5,828 nucleotides of DNA from an uncultured bacterium (GTDB lineage Bacteria; Acidobacteriota; Thermoanaerobaculia; Multivoradales; JAHEKO01): NCBI GenBank assembly GCA_938016625.1, contig CALILB010000123.1:1-5828 (forward strand), written 5' to 3'. A program made the translations under genes and the position numbers. How positions within the stretch are numbered: position 1 is the stretch's first letter; each line of letters starts with the position of its first letter. Below, one piece after another: positions 5,566 to 5,828 of the stretch. The notes beneath the pieces are model-generated. The model was given only the letters and a program-made list of their open reading frames with translations, had not been told where the DNA came from and did not search any database.

Positions 5566-5828
5566 TTAGAAGGGTGAGCTGAAACCGCCCGTCGTACTGC
5601 CACCGGTGAGATCGATAAATGTCCCGATGTTCTTGAGTGAAAGCGCAAAGCGGAATCTTCGATCATCGTTATCGACCAGATCCAGCTCCTGGTACTCCAA
5701 GCGAATGCCAAAACACTGAGCGGTGATGGAGATGACATAGCGCTGGCTCTGCAGCACCTGGGTGACGAAGTCGTAATTCAACTGCGAATCGAGCCGTACC
5801 CGATTGGGCCACAGCTGAAGACCCGCCA
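5566..5828 (-). CDS. lptD: Probable LPS-assembly protein LptD, C-terminal fragment (5' part outside window)
   Basis: Open to the right edge; 86 residues are visible, ending in TAA at 5566-5568. The alternating beta-strand pattern is that of an outer-membrane barrel. The best marker is the segment QCFGIRLEYQE (fragment residues 37-47). It lines up with the end of E. coli LptD as I recall it (CCYAIRVGYER), followed by an acidic loop and RFALSLKNIG (59-68) in place of the final 'F.ELRGL' strand. An upstream strand LNYDFVTQVLQSQRYVISI (16-34) also fits. LptD inserts lipopolysaccharide into the outer leaflet of the outer membrane with LptE. Only one Cys of the usual adjacent pair is present. The protein ends in Phe, common for barrel proteins. 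Downstream gmd/rmd genes fit an envelope context. Another LptD/OstA-like barrel is the main alternative, and the short visible part limits certainty. Confidence 0.68.
   Translation of the reverse strand, partial: AGLQLWPNRVRLDSQLNYDFVTQVLQSQRYVISITAQCFGIRLEYQELDLVDNDDRRFRFALSLKNIGTFIDLTGGSTTGGFSSPF

Noticed and set aside
1..5828. CRISPR array, tRNA, rRNA or insertion sequence
   Set aside because: No regularly spaced direct repeats, no cloverleaf-like segment and no transposase motif were seen on either strand; coding genes account for nearly all of the window.

Overview
The window reads as a compact piece of a high-GC, diderm bacterial chromosome, most likely Acidobacteriota. The main clue is a secreted VWFA-related protein of the kind described as the acidobacterial VWFA family (TIGR03436-like). 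What looks like the C-terminus of the outer-membrane LPS translocon LptD points to a Gram-negative-type envelope. The assignment rests on reading motifs by eye; no database search was possible.

Layout: the only plus-strand gene is the 3' end of a HisC-like PLP aminotransferase (2-280). It converges on a VWFA-related secreted protein (minus, 291-2015) with 10 bp between the two stop codons, and a strong stem-loop lies over that junction. Everything else is on the minus strand. Reading in the direction of transcription, from the right edge leftward: an lptD-like 3' end (5566-5828), gmd (GDP-mannose 4,6-dehydratase), an rmd-like GDP-4-keto-6-deoxymannose reductase, a DUF92 integral membrane protein overlapping rmd by 7 bp, a hairpin-rich gap, a DUF1232/YkvA-like protein, a second gap, and the VWFA gene. 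There is no gene-free stretch over 300 bases. The gaps are 2016-2124, 2677-2817, 4500-4521 and 5509-5565.

How the genes work together: gmd and rmd together would turn GDP-D-mannose into GDP-D-rhamnose (GDP-6-deoxy-D-mannose), a donor for surface polysaccharide or O-antigen. They sit just downstream of a putative LPS export gene and are followed, apparently with translational coupling, by a DUF92 protein. DUF92 includes the plant phytyl-phosphate kinase VTE6, so a lipid-carrier or isprenoid-phosphate role is conceivable but unproven. The block lptD-gmd-rmd-DUF92 looks like one envelope-biogenesis transcription unit ending at the hairpin after DUF92. The DUF1232 and VWFA genes may be separate units.

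Nothing here is clearly a new system. The points most worth a second look are a palindromic repeat made of two hairpins with complementary loops (2703-2756), the stem-loop over the convergent stops (281-319), the VWFA protein's missing MIDAS serines, and the gmd-rmd-DUF92 coupling.
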